DNA from: Bacillus sp. ISL-45
Lineage (GTDB): Bacteria > Bacillota > Bacilli > Bacillales > Cytobacillaceae
Direction of reading: 5' to 3'
DNA: 64,000 nucleotides
Assembly: GCF_018613195.1 (NCBI RefSeq)
Contig: NZ_JAGGQQ010000002.1
Coordinates: 47,164 to 111,163 of the forward strand
Positions 42,241-49,972 of this stretch are shown piece after piece. How positions within the stretch are numbered: the stretch's first letter is position 1; each line of letters opens with the position of its first letter. A model generated the notes under the pieces. The model had not been told where the DNA came from and did no database searches. It worked only from the letters and a program-made list of their open reading frames with translations. The position numbers were made by a program, and so were the translations under genes.

Positions 42241-42450
42241 TGTTGTACTGTTGCTCCAATCTGTATATAATCCACTGCCGCTGCAGCCAGGACATTCGTA
42301 TGGTGCTGCATAATAGACAAACTCATTCGCGGAAAAAGCGTAATATCCTCTGCCATGGCAGTCTGGGCATTTATTCTGGTCCTTCATATTCGAAAGATGG
42401 TTTTCGTATCTGGTATTTCTCCATTGGGTGAGCGCATTAAATAAACCCAT
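42238..42450 (-). CDS. small double CxxCxGxG zinc-finger protein
   Basis: 70 aa with two DnaJ-type knuckles, CPDCHGRG and CPGCSGSG, about 20 residues apart, which together would bind one zinc. No J domain or other part of DnaJ is present. Short proteins of this type occur alone in Bacillus (YuiA-like). ATG at 42448-42450 follows GGAGGTG. The function is unknown; a redox-sensitive zinc or chaperone-adaptor role is possible. Confidence 0.75.
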   Translation of the reverse strand: MGLFNALTQWRNTRYENHLSNMKDQNKCPDCHGRGYYAFSANEFVYYAAPYECPGCSGSGLYTDWSNSTT

Positions 42451-42656
42451 TCATGAACACCTCCAGTTCTATGCATAGTTTGGAGAAATAAATGCTTTAT
42501 TATGTATAGTTTATGGAGAATTTTGGTTTTTGACCCGGTATTAGCACATAACTTGTCTAAAAAGTTGACATTCCTGTGAACAATTCACGCTCAAACTCTT
42601 TGTTGGATAATCTTGGACTATAATGAATCCGTACAATAAAACAGGAGGGATTCAGG

Positions 42657-43097
42657 ATGAAAAATGAATTGACACAAACAGTCAACAAGCAAATCGCAAA
42701 CTGGACTGTACTCTACCTTAAGCTTCATAACTATCACTGGTATGTGACAGGTCCGGAATTTTTCACTCTTCACGCGAAATTCGAAGAGCTTTACAACGAA
42801 GCTGCCTTACATATCGATGAACTTGCAGAAAGACTGCTGGCAATGGGTGACAAACCAGTCGCAACCATGTCCGGTGCGCTAGAACTCGCATCTGTAAAAG
42901 AAGCATCAGGAAATGAAAGCGCAACTGATATGGTCGCAAGCATAGTAGAAGACTATTCAAGAATGATCCAAGAGCTCAAGAAGGGCATGGAACTGGCAGA
43001 GGAAGTCAATGATGAAACAACAAGCGACCTGCTGCTGACCATTCACGCAGGCTTAGAAAAACATGTGTGGATGCTGAACTCCTTCCTTGGGAGATAA
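42657..43097 (+). CDS. dps: Dps-family ferritin-like protein
   Basis: 146 aa with the Dps signature: [22 protein letters not shown] provides His, Asp/Glu ligands of the inter-subunit ferroxidase site, and [14 protein letters not shown] the partner ligands. The shell oxidises and stores iron with H2O2, protecting DNA. GGAGGG precedes ATG 42657. The upstream region has TATAAT near 42630 but no perfect PerR box that I could find, so stress control is unclear. B. subtilis has both Dps and MrgA, which cannot be told apart here. Confidence 0.92.
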   Translation: MKNELTQTVNKQIANWTVLYLKLHNYHWYVTGPEFFTLHAKFEELYNEAALHIDELAERLLAMGDKPVATMSGALELASVKEASGNESATDMVASIVEDYSRMIQELKKGMELAEEVNDETTSDLLLTIHAGLEKHVWMLNSFLGR

Positions 43098-43108
43098 AAG
43101 TGAGTGAA

Positions 43109-43141
43109 ATGAGACGTATGTAATTGCATGCGTCTCTTTTG
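43109..43141 (+). terminator. terminator of dps
   Basis: GAGACG-ATG pairs with CAT-CGTCTC around TAATTG, then TTTTGTATTT. Confidence 0.85.
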
Positions 43142-43194
43142 TATTTATACATAATCTACTGAAATAAGCTTGGTAAAAAACTTTCTATATAAAA

Positions 43195-43224
43195 ATCAAA
43201 AAGCACCCATGCAACGGGTGCTTT
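43195..43224 (-). terminator. terminator of the HxlR-family regulator gene
   Basis: Minus strand: AAAGCACCC and GGGTGCTTT around GTTGCAT, then TTGATTTTTATA. Confidence 0.88.
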
Positions 43225-43253
43225 AAATGAAAAATTCCATCTTCGATCTATTA

Positions 43254-43562
43254 TTATGCCTCCAGCCAGCTCTGTGACCATTTTTCAATTTCTTTCATAA
43301 GAGGTTCCAGTGCTTTGCCTTTTTCGGTCAAAGAATATTCGATCCGGACTGGAGTTTCAGGATGAACTTCGCGTCTCACAATCCCTTCGCTTTCCAAATC
43401 CTTCAATCGCTCTGAAAGCACTCTTCCACTAACGCCTATAGAGGATTCAATCGTACAAAAACGCTGCGGTCCAGCCAGCAGCTGATATATGATCATTCCA
43501 GTCCAGCGCTGGCTTAGGATTGTCATGGCTTTTTCAAATCTGGGACAAATCGACTTATCCAT
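43254..43562 (-). CDS. catR: HxlR/DUF24 transcriptional regulator, CatR/YodB-like
   Basis: A 102-aa winged-helix repressor. The N-terminus MDKSICPRF has the single conserved Cys (C6) that in YodB and CatR of B. subtilis senses quinones and diamide by disulfide formation. Helix-turn-helix: CTIESSIGVSGRVLSERLKDLE. ATG at 43560-43562 follows AGGAGTGA; the GTG three codons earlier overlaps that site. It is divergent from catD-catE, and the gap holds palindromes suited to it. In B. subtilis CatR controls catDE, matching the arrangement here. Confidence 0.85.
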   Translation of the reverse strand: MDKSICPRFEKAMTILSQRWTGMIIYQLLAGPQRFCTIESSIGVSGRVLSERLKDLESEGIVRREVHPETPVRIEYSLTEKGKALEPLMKEIEKWSQSWLEA

Positions 43563-43632
43563 ATCAATCACTCCTTACTAACATTATAAACATTACATCT
43601 GAAAAATAAATTACTTTTTATAAAAAAGATAC

Positions 43633-43661
43633 TTGACGTAACTTAATTACAGTAATATAGT
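43633..43661 (+). promoter_or_regulatory. catDE promoter
   Basis: TTGACG at 43633-43638 and TATAGT at 43656-43661 with a 17-bp spacer. GTAACT at 43638-43643 and AGTTAC at 43659-43664, perfect inverted arms, cover both hexamers. Confidence 0.65.
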
Positions 43662-43678
43662 TACTTACATAAAGTAAC
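43660..43678 (+). promoter_or_regulatory. GTTACTT-N5-AAGTAAC operator of the CatR-like repressor
   Basis: A perfect 7-bp dyad at and just after the -10 box. TTACT/AGTAA arms are the kind bound by YodB and CatR. Occupancy would block transcription of catD-catE. The regulator gene is adjacent and divergent. Confidence 0.65.
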
Positions 43679-43729
43679 CTGCTTACTGCAGTTAAGTTCA
43701 AAAAAATTTTTATAAGGAGAGTAATGGAT

Positions 43730-44138
43730 ATGATAAAAAAGCATGAAGCAGCATCCACTATTTTAAGGTTAGTTTTAGGAGCTACATTTTCAATCCATGG
43801 AGCTGCAAAGTTCCAGGGGGGGGATTGGAAATACAGTCGCCTTTTTTGAAAGCCTTGGTTTCCCTGGAATTTCGGCATACATTGTTGCCCTAGTAGAGCT
43901 TGTTGGCGGGTTGGCAATGCTGCTTGGTGTAGGAACGAGGGTAATTTCAATTTTATTTGCGGTCGTTTTAGCAGTAGCTATTGTAAAGGTAAAGGTTGCC
44001 GGAGGATTCATGGGAAATGGCCAAATGGCAGGCTTTGAGCTTGATTTGGCCCTTCTGGCGATTTCAATTTTTCTAGCAATTACAAACAAATCGCTTTTTG
44101 CCCTGGATAATGTTATTTTTCAATCAAAGAATGCTTAA
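43730..44138 (+). pseudogene. catD: catD DoxX-family gene, frameshifted at a run of eight G
   Basis: From ATG 43730 (AAGGAGA ten bases upstream) the frame encodes MIKKHEAAST...IHGAAKFQ, then a G8 run at 43816-43823 shifts it to an early TGA. Removing one G restores GGIGNTVAFFESLGFPG and a full-length 135-aa DoxX protein ending at 44138. CatD in B. subtilis is the DoxX partner of CatE in the catechol/quinone response. The run may be a sequencing error, a phase-variable tract, or a true inactivation. The downstream part alone lacks the first helix. Confidence 0.8.
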
Positions 44139-44152
44139 AGGAGGAAGAATAT

Positions 44153-45010
44153 ATGAGTTTTCATCAACCGCCGGTTACTTTTGTAGGCCGAGTTAATTTA
44201 AAGGTACAAAGTTTAGAACGCTCCCTTGCCTTTTATCAGGAGGTAATTGGTTTCAAGGTCTTTGAAAAAACGGATAAATCCGCCAAGTTAACTGCCGATG
44301 GAAAAACTGTGCTTCTAAGTATTGAGCAGCCATCCGATGTAATCCCAAAGAAGGGAAGAACTACTGGATTGTATCATTTTGCGCTCTTGCTGCCTGACAG
44401 GGCTGACCTGGCAAAAATACTGAAGCACTTCCTGCAGAATGGATATCCATTGCAAGGGGCATCTGACCATCTTGTAAGTGAAGCACTGTATTTAGCAGAC
44501 CCGGATGGAAATGGAATTGAGATCTATACAGACAGACCATCGTCAAAATGGGAATGGAATGAGCAACATGTGGTGATGGCCACTCAGGCACTGGATGCGG
44601 AAAATCTACTTGCAGAGGGAAAGGAGCAAACATGGAACGACCTTCCTGCAGGAACAGTGATGGGACATATCCATTTACACGTCGCAGAACTAGCAAAAAC
44701 AGAAGAGTTTTACACAAAAGGACTTGGTTTTGAAGTAGTCAGCCGTTATGGACCTCAGGCTCTCTTCATTTCTTCAGGAAAGTACCATCACCACATCGGT
44801 CTGAATACATGGAACGGCGCGGGGGCTCCTAAACCGCCTGCTAATAGCGCAGGACTTGAATCATACACTCTCGTACTGCCCGACGAAGCGAGCTTGGAAG
44901 ACACAATAGTCCGCCTGAAAGAAATCGGGGCGCCTGTCAGAGAAGAAAAAGGCATTTTCATTACGGAAGATCCTTCCGGAAACCGCATTAAGATGGAAAC
45001 AGCTAAGTAA
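44153..45010 (+). CDS. catE: CatE-like ring-cleaving dioxygenase (VOC fold)
   Basis: 285 aa made of two vicinal-oxygen-chelate modules. Expected Fe(II) ligands are in the second half: HIHLHVAEL (His), HHHIGLNTW (His) and the C-terminal Glu of NRIKMET-type context. Related CatE (YfiE) opens catechol rings and helps clear quinones. It follows catD by 14 bp with GGAGGAAG before ATG 44153, and lies under the CatR-type operator. Substrate inferred from family and context. Confidence 0.88.
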   Translation: MSFHQPPVTFVGRVNLKVQSLERSLAFYQEVIGFKVFEKTDKSAKLTADGKTVLLSIEQPSDVIPKKGRTTGLYHFALLLPDRADLAKILKHFLQNGYPLQGASDHLVSEALYLADPDGNGIEIYTDRPSSKWEWNEQHVVMATQALDAENLLAEGKEQTWNDLPAGTVMGHIHLHVAELAKTEEFYTKGLGFEVVSRYGPQALFISSGKYHHHIGLNTWNGAGAPKPPANSAGLESYTLVLPDEASLEDTIVRLKEIGAPVREEKGIFITEDPSGNRIKMETAK

Positions 45011-45087
45011 AATCAAGGGAATTGAAGGTGAAAACGATGAGTTTTTTAAGAAAGCTTTTTGGCAGTAATAAAAAGGAGGAAACAAAG

Positions 45088-45636
45088 ATGACAACAGAAA
45101 AAATGAATATCGGAATTATTTTAGGAAGCACTAGACAGGGACGAGTGAGCCCTCAGGTTGGTGAATGGGTAAAGGGAATTGCTGACCAACGAGGTAATGT
45201 AAATTATGAGATTGTGGATATTGCTGATTTTGAATTGCCTTTCCTGGGCACAACTGACGGTTCCGAGCCTGGGATTGCTGCCTGGAATGAAAAGCTGGCA
45301 AGTCTTGATGGATTCGTATTTATTGTTCAGGAGTACAATCACAGCATTACAGGGGCCTTGAAAAATGCACTTGATTTTGCACGCGAAGCATGGAATAACA
45401 AAGCTGCTGGAATCGTAAGTTATGGTTCAACAGGTGGAGCCAGGGCAGCTGAGCATTTAAGAGGAATCTGTGGAGAATTGAAAATTGCCGACGTCCGTAC
45501 ACATCCAACATTATCCCTATTTACTGACTTTGAAAACGGTACAGAGTTCAAGCCCCAGGCCCTGCACCTCGACAATGTCAATGCAATGCTGGATGAAGTA
45601 GAGGCATGGAGCGGCGCACTGAAAACATTGAGATAA
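45088..45636 (+). CDS. NADPH-dependent FMN reductase
   Basis: A flavodoxin-like reductase (182 aa from ATG 45088) with the FMN loop GSTRQGRVS near the N-terminus, EYNHSITGALKNALDF and YGSTGGARAAEHLR. Related enzymes reduce quinones, azo dyes or chromate with NAD(P)H. AAAAAGGAGG gives a strong site for ATG 45088. An in-frame ATG at 45037 with a weaker GGTGA site would add the 17-residue basic, amphipathic segment MSFLRKLFGSNKKEETK. Downstream of catE by 26-77 bp and probably in the same transcript. Confidence 0.88.
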   Translation: MTTEKMNIGIILGSTRQGRVSPQVGEWVKGIADQRGNVNYEIVDIADFELPFLGTTDGSEPGIAAWNEKLASLDGFVFIVQEYNHSITGALKNALDFAREAWNNKAAGIVSYGSTGGARAAEHLRGICGELKIADVRTHPTLSLFTDFENGTEFKPQALHLDNVNAMLDEVEAWSGALKTLR

Positions 45637-45672
45637 GCATTTCTTTTGACCTTTGATGATAAACGGCTTAAT

Positions 45673-45703
45673 ATCTCGAAGTAAGCTATTTTTAATTCGA
45701 GAT
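45673..45703 (+). promoter_or_regulatory. ATCTCGAA-N15-TTCGAGAT inverted repeat, MhqR-like box before azoR
   Basis: ATCTCGAA at 45673-45680 and TTCGAGAT at 45696-45703 are perfect 8-bp arms. They match the half-sites of the MhqR operator of B. subtilis (TATCTCGAATTCGAGATA type) but stand 15 bp farther apart. The site lies 45-75 bp before azoR. Control by an MhqR homolog is likely but spacing is unusual. Confidence 0.6.
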
Positions 45704-45747
45704 TTATAGAATAGTTTTAAATAAAAAGAATAGGTGGGAATTACAAC

Positions 45748-46383
45748 ATGGCTAAGGTTTTATACATCACAGCACATCCGCTGAATGAAGAACAATCTTT
45801 CAGTCTTGCAGCAGGAAAAGCATTCATTGATACGTACAAAGAACAGAACCAGAATGATGAAGTCATTCATCTGGATCTATTTAAAGAAAACATACCCCAT
45901 ATCGATGCCGACGTATTAGGAGGCTGGGGCAAGCTGCAAAAAGGTACTGAGTTCTCTGCTCTATCCGCAGACGAACAGGCAAAAGTAGGCCGTCTAGCTG
46001 AACTGGTTGACCAGTTCACAGCAGCAGACAAATTTGTTTTCGTGACACCGCTCTGGAACTTCTCATTCCCGCCAGTCATGAAGGCATATCTCGACGCAGT
46101 AGCAGTAGCAGGCAAAACATTCAGATATACACAGGAAGGCCCTGTCGGCTTAATGACAGACAAAAAGGCCCTTCATATCCAGGCTCGCGGCGGTTACTAC
46201 TCAGAAGGGCCGGCAGCAAACATGGAAATGGGAAATCGTTACATCGAAACAATCATGAACTTCTTCGGTGTACCTTCAATGGAATGCCTATACCTGGAAG
46301 GCCACAATGCGAACCCAGAAAAAGCACAGGAAATCAAAGAAAACGGAATTGCGCGTGCCAAGGATTTGGCGCACACATTCTAA
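45748..46383 (+). CDS. azoR: FMN-dependent NADH azoreductase/quinone reductase
   Basis: A 211-aa AzoR-family flavoenzyme: [18 protein letters not shown] phosphate-binding loop, [18 protein letters not shown], and the [20 protein letters not shown] segment typical of the family. It performs two-electron reduction of quinones and azo compounds, avoiding semiquinone radicals. GGTGGG precedes the ATG. It has its own upstream MhqR-like box and a terminator, so it is a separate unit from catDE although functionally allied. Confidence 0.93.
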   Translation: MAKVLYITAHPLNEEQSFSLAAGKAFIDTYKEQNQNDEVIHLDLFKENIPHIDADVLGGWGKLQKGTEFSALSADEQAKVGRLAELVDQFTAADKFVFVTPLWNFSFPPVMKAYLDAVAVAGKTFRYTQEGPVGLMTDKKALHIQARGGYYSEGPAANMEMGNRYIETIMNFFGVPSMECLYLEGHNANPEKAQEIKENGIARAKDLAHTF

Positions 46384-46398
46384 TAAGCACAAACGAAG

Positions 46399-46428
46399 AC
46401 AGGCCGGGTTTTCCACCGGCCTGCTTTT
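46399..46428. terminator. terminator of azoR
   Basis: CAGGCCGG and CCGGCCTG arms around GTTTTCCA, then CTTTTAT; converging gene ends at 46432. Confidence 0.88.
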
Positions 46429-46431
46429 ATG

Positions 46432-47109
46432 CTATTTCAATGTAATGGTAAGGTCTTCTCCCACTTCAAGCACACAATTGTCACGATTCTTGACTGGCGC
46501 GAAGGTCATGATATATTCATCTTTTCCGCCTTTGACTTCGCCTTTGCTGAAGATTGGGTCAGCTTTTCCGCCACCAGAGGTGAGGAAAACACCAGGCTTC
46601 GAGTAATCCACATAGTAGCCGCGCTCCTTATCTACCTTCCTGGCATTGAGGTACTGATGTTCCAATTTGCTCATCACCCTATATGTCATCCCATTTTCGG
46701 TAATCAGTTTTGTGTCCGAACCTGTGACGACCACTCTTGTTTCCATTTCGGAGAATTCTACTTGTTTGATGACATAAGCCTTATTATTAAAAGTGAACTC
46801 TTTATTTAGCACAACAACTTCACGATTAGAAACAGCTGATTGGTCCAGTGTGAATTCAAGCGGCCAGATTGTTGCTATACTATCTGTTTTTGTTTCAGTA
46901 TAGATGGTTAAGTTATCGATTTCCAACCGAATATCCTCGCAATCGAAGTTCTTAATAGATCCAAATGACAAAGCTTCGGCAACCTTATTTTCTTTTTGAT
47001 CATAATACCTGCTGCCCCAGCCGACATTATCCAATTTCACCTTTTGACCATGCAGTAAGGCTGATAGTACTTTTTGCTTCAAAAATAATTTGGCCTTTTG
47101 AGAGAACAT
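46432..47109 (-). CDS. DUF5643-like protein, possibly truncated DUF4179 family
   Basis: 225 aa, beta-rich, without signal peptide or membrane helix. The VLNKEFTFNNKAYVIKQVEF and METRVVV region resembles the C-terminal immunoglobulin-like part (DUF5643) of anti-sigma-like DUF4179 membrane proteins, but their N-terminal cytoplasmic and membrane portions are missing. The ATG at 47107-47109 has only a weak GTTAGGT site, so this may be the remaining 3' part of a broken gene. Divergent from the TPR/AAA operon. Tentative. Confidence 0.55.
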   Translation of the reverse strand: MFSQKAKLFLKQKVLSALLHGQKVKLDNVGWGSRYYDQKENKVAEALSFGSIKNFDCEDIRLEIDNLTIYTETKTDSIATIWPLEFTLDQSAVSNREVVVLNKEFTFNNKAYVIKQVEFSEMETRVVVTGSDTKLITENGMTYRVMSKLEHQYLNARKVDKERGYYVDYSKPGVFLTSGGGKADPIFSKGEVKGGKDEYIMTFAPVKNRDNCVLEVGEDLTITLK

Positions 47110-47178
47110 ACCTAACAGGAAAAAAACGGATTGTATTTCTTTCTTCTTGAAATTAAACTAAAAGAAGGAGGGGAATAT

Positions 47179-47643
47179 ATGGAAGCAAATGAATTGTTAC
47201 AGCCGTCTCTTGATCAAGAGTGGAAGAAAACAAAAACGTATGATATAAATCGTCTATTTTTGGTTGCATTTTTTGGTGGAACTATACCGACAATTACTCT
47301 TGGGACCAGGAATGCCAAATGGCTGAACGTTCCAGATAAAACGATTCACCTTTTGATCGGAGCAGGTATCCTGTTTACCATTGCTGATATAGTTTTTATT
47401 ACTCTGTTTTTCCAAGGCTTTTTTGCACCAGAAAGCAAGCCGTTGTTGAAATTCGGCTTCAAGCTGCTAGCTATTATTCTATTTTTTATGTACCGAAAAG
47501 TGATGACGAAACCGTTTGAATTCCATTTGATGACAAATGGGGAGATAACACCCATCTTTAAGCCTGCCATCCTGTGGATGCTTTCTGGCGCTGTTATACA
47601 GGGGATTCTACTATTTGCAGCATTTGCCATATCGGAGCTGTAA
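47179..47643 (+). CDS. multi-pass membrane protein, first gene of the TPR/AAA operon
   Basis: 154 aa with four hydrophobic segments (about residues 25-42, 55-80, 86-104 and 130-150) and a hydrophilic N-terminus. No cysteine pair, catalytic motif or known family is recognised. AGAAGGAGGGG gives an excellent ribosome site for ATG 47179; the frame upstream to 47131 lacks one. The next gene begins 12 bp later. It may anchor or receive the TPR-membrane protein and ATPase encoded behind it. Confidence 0.7.
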   Translation: MEANELLQPSLDQEWKKTKTYDINRLFLVAFFGGTIPTITLGTRNAKWLNVPDKTIHLLIGAGILFTIADIVFITLFFQGFFAPESKPLLKFGFKLLAIILFFMYRKVMTKPFEFHLMTNGEITPIFKPAILWMLSGAVIQGILLFAAFAISEL

Positions 47644-47655
47644 GAAGGGGTAAAA

Positions 47656-48531
47656 ATGGGAACAATAATAAAAGAGAAGGAATTTACGCAGGTCAGATAT
47701 TTATTTAGCATGGGCCGCTATGAAGAAGCGGCTGTGCATATAAGGAATATCCTTGAAGAGGACCCGTTTAATTCGAATGCGTTATACAATATGGCAGTTG
47801 TCTTCATGTCCCGCAGTGATTTCACTTCCGCGAGGGAAACTTGCATGGAGGCGATGGAGCATGGACATGATAAGGCAATATGTTACCATTTTATTGGGAA
47901 GACTTATAGTTATCAAAAGGATTATTACAATGCGGAACAAACCTATTTACGTGCACTTGAAATTGAACCAGAAAATGGCGAGTTGCTTGCTACATACGGG
48001 TATCTGATGCTTGTGACTGGCTTTGAGGAGAAGGCACTTAATCTTTTAGAGCATGCTTTGGAACTGGAGCCTGATAGCGAAAGAGTGAACCAGTACGTTC
48101 TTGAGTATTATTTTGTAAAGAAGGATTCAGAAAAGCAGTTGGAGTTAATCAGAAACATTATGGATTCTGCTGGGGATGAACAGCAAAAGCTGATGAATCT
48201 AGCGCTTTATCATGATTTGCAGGGGAATATGAAGGATGCAAGGGAATATTACAGGCAGGCTTTTTTAGTGGATCCATCAAACCAATACTTATTAAGTTTG
48301 TTGGCTTACTATGATGAAATGACCCATCCCCTTTTTGCTCCACACCGAATAATGAAAAAGATTGGCGGGCCAGCAATAATATGGATTATCTTCATGGCTC
48401 TGTCCCTGCTGCTTTATTATGTTGGTCAGTATAAAATTCTGCTTACGGCGGTTGCAGTTTACCTTGTTTTTGTCATGTACACTTGGATTGCCACGCAATT
48501 ATACAAGTGGTTCGTAAATAGGAGGTTATGA
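47656..48531 (+). CDS. TPR protein with C-terminal membrane anchor
   Basis: 291 aa. Residues 8-215 consist of about five to six tetratricopeptide repeats (YEEAAVHIRNILEEDPFNSN; YYNAEQTYLRALEIEPENGE; EKALNLLEHALELEPDSE). Two membrane helices at about 228-250 and 254-276 tie it to the membrane with the TPRs inside the cytoplasm. TPRs bind partner proteins. Its stop codon overlaps the start of the AAA+ gene, whose product also begins with TPR-like helices. Probably a membrane receptor for that ATPase or its client. Function undescribed as far as I know. Confidence 0.78.
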   Translation: MGTIIKEKEFTQVRYLFSMGRYEEAAVHIRNILEEDPFNSNALYNMAVVFMSRSDFTSARETCMEAMEHGHDKAICYHFIGKTYSYQKDYYNAEQTYLRALEIEPENGELLATYGYLMLVTGFEEKALNLLEHALELEPDSERVNQYVLEYYFVKKDSEKQLELIRNIMDSAGDEQQKLMNLALYHDLQGNMKDAREYYRQAFLVDPSNQYLLSLLAYYDEMTHPLFAPHRIMKKIGGPAIIWIIFMALSLLLYYVGQYKILLTAVAVYLVFVMYTWIATQLYKWFVNRRL

Positions 48532-49766
48532 TGGACAAAGTTGGAATCTATCAATCTATACTTGAAAAAGACAAAAACAATGTAGAGGTCTGGTTCTTAT
48601 TGGGAGAAGAGTATTTGAAGCAAGATCAGCTTTCTGAAGCATTGTATTCTTTTTCAAGGGCGTTGAAGACCGAACAAACTTCTTTGGACAATTCAATCCG
48701 AGAAATCCTGATTAAGTATCTATCCCATGGAAACGGGGAAGTATATTCCGAAATTTTAGAAGAACCAATCCATACTAGTGATATAGTCAAAACAAATGAA
48801 CAATTCCTATCATCACTACCTGACACTTCGCAAAACTTACCTGTAAAACTAGAAGTAGTGAAAGGTGGAAAGGATAGCAATGTGGTTTCGATGAACGAAC
48901 ATCTTCCAGAAAGAATCACATTCGATGATGTGGGTGGCCTTGATTCTCTAAAAAAAACAATCGAAATGAAGATCATTAAACCATTTCTCAATCCTGGGAT
49001 TTTCACAAAGTTCCGCAAAAAATCAGGTGGAGGAATCCTGCTGTACGGGCCTCCCGGATGTGGGAAAACATTCATTGCGAAAGCGACAGCCGGAGAATGC
49101 AGTGCAAACTTCTATCCGGTATCTATTTCGGAAATATTAGACCCTTATTTAGGTGTCAGTGAACAAAACCTGCATAATGTGTTTGCAACAGCACGCGCAA
49201 ACAGTCCGGCTGTATTGTTTTTTGACGAGCTTGATTCTTTTGGATACAGCAGGGGGAAAGCACGTTCCGATATAATGCGTCCATTAGTGGATACCATGCT
49301 TACTGAACTGCAGGGAATTGAAACCAGTACGAATAAATTGCTTGTTATTGGCGCGACCAATATGCCCTGGGATGTTGATTCAGCTTTCAAGCGTCCTGGA
49401 AGGTTTGATAAACTCGTATTTGTTCCGCCGCCTGATGAAAAGGCGAGGGAAATAGTCTTTAAGCTCAAATTACGCAGCAAGCCGATTGGTGATGATGTGG
49501 ATTTGGGCATCCTTGCTAAGCAAACAAACCTTTATTCAGGCGCGGATATCGAAAATGTTGTTGAGATAGCGACTGAGACCGTATTAGAAGAAATCATGGA
49601 AAGTGGATTGGAGCGGAATATATCTATGAATGATTTGCTTCAAGCGATTCATTCAACCAGACCATCCACGGTCGATTGGCTTACAACGATAAAAAATTAC
49701 ATAAAGTATTCCAATCAAAGTGGGGTATATGATGAAGCAGCAAAATATATTAAAGAGCATTTCTAA
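48531..49766 (+). CDS. TPR-AAA+ ATPase of the classical (Cdc48/FtsH/Vps4-like) clade
   Basis: 411 aa. A helical TPR-like N-terminus (about residues 1-65), a linker (66-125), then one complete AAA module: VGGLDSLKK, Walker A GPPGCGKT (173-180), pore loop with YLGVSEQN (206-213), Walker B VLFFDELD (228-235), sensor GATN and arginine fingers in KRPGRFD. The C-terminus (VDWLTTIKNYIKYSNQSG, then DEAAKYIKEHF) caps the module. No protease domain, so it probably remodels or unfolds proteins. GGAGG gives ATG 48531 as start, overlapping the previous stop by 1 bp. The client is unknown; tight coupling to two membrane proteins suggests membrane work. Confidence 0.88.
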   Translation: MDKVGIYQSILEKDKNNVEVWFLLGEEYLKQDQLSEALYSFSRALKTEQTSLDNSIREILIKYLSHGNGEVYSEILEEPIHTSDIVKTNEQFLSSLPDTSQNLPVKLEVVKGGKDSNVVSMNEHLPERITFDDVGGLDSLKKTIEMKIIKPFLNPGIFTKFRKKSGGGILLYGPPGCGKTFIAKATAGECSANFYPVSISEILDPYLGVSEQNLHNVFATARANSPAVLFFDELDSFGYSRGKARSDIMRPLVDTMLTELQGIETSTNKLLVIGATNMPWDVDSAFKRPGRFDKLVFVPPPDEKAREIVFKLKLRSKPIGDDVDLGILAKQTNLYSGADIENVVEIATETVLEEIMESGLERNISMNDLLQAIHSTRPSTVDWLTTIKNYIKYSNQSGVYDEAAKYIKEHF

Positions 49767-49806
49767 TTCTTAATTTTCACGGGAATATGATCTTTCATTA
49801 AAGTCT

Positions 49807-49842
49807 AAAAACACTCGCCGAAGGTTTTCGGCGAGTGTTTTA
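49807..49842. terminator. terminator of the TPR/AAA operon
   Basis: AAACACTCGCCGAA pairs with TTCGGCGAGTGTTT around GGTT, with A and T runs on both sides. Confidence 0.93.
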
Positions 49843-49894
49843 ATGTTTACCTGAAGGCAGGAGCCATTTTTTCGAAAAAAACATACATGAGATA

Positions 49895-49925
49895 GTCCGA
49901 TAGAAATCTTCTATCGGACTGTTTT
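49895..49925. terminator. second hairpin, likely terminator of katA
   Basis: AGTCCGATAG and CTATCGGACT arms around AAATCTT; a T run follows on the plus side and an A-rich side lies on the other, 45 bp after the katA stop. Confidence 0.65.
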
Positions 49926-49972
49926 GGTATGGTAACGGATGCCATCAATAGAGCATTCACTTATTGCGGTGC

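Noticed and set aside
43797..44138. Separate DoxX gene starting at the inner ATG 43797
   Set aside because: The first helix of the family lies upstream in another frame; the pieces join if one G is removed, so this is the 3' part of a frameshifted catD.
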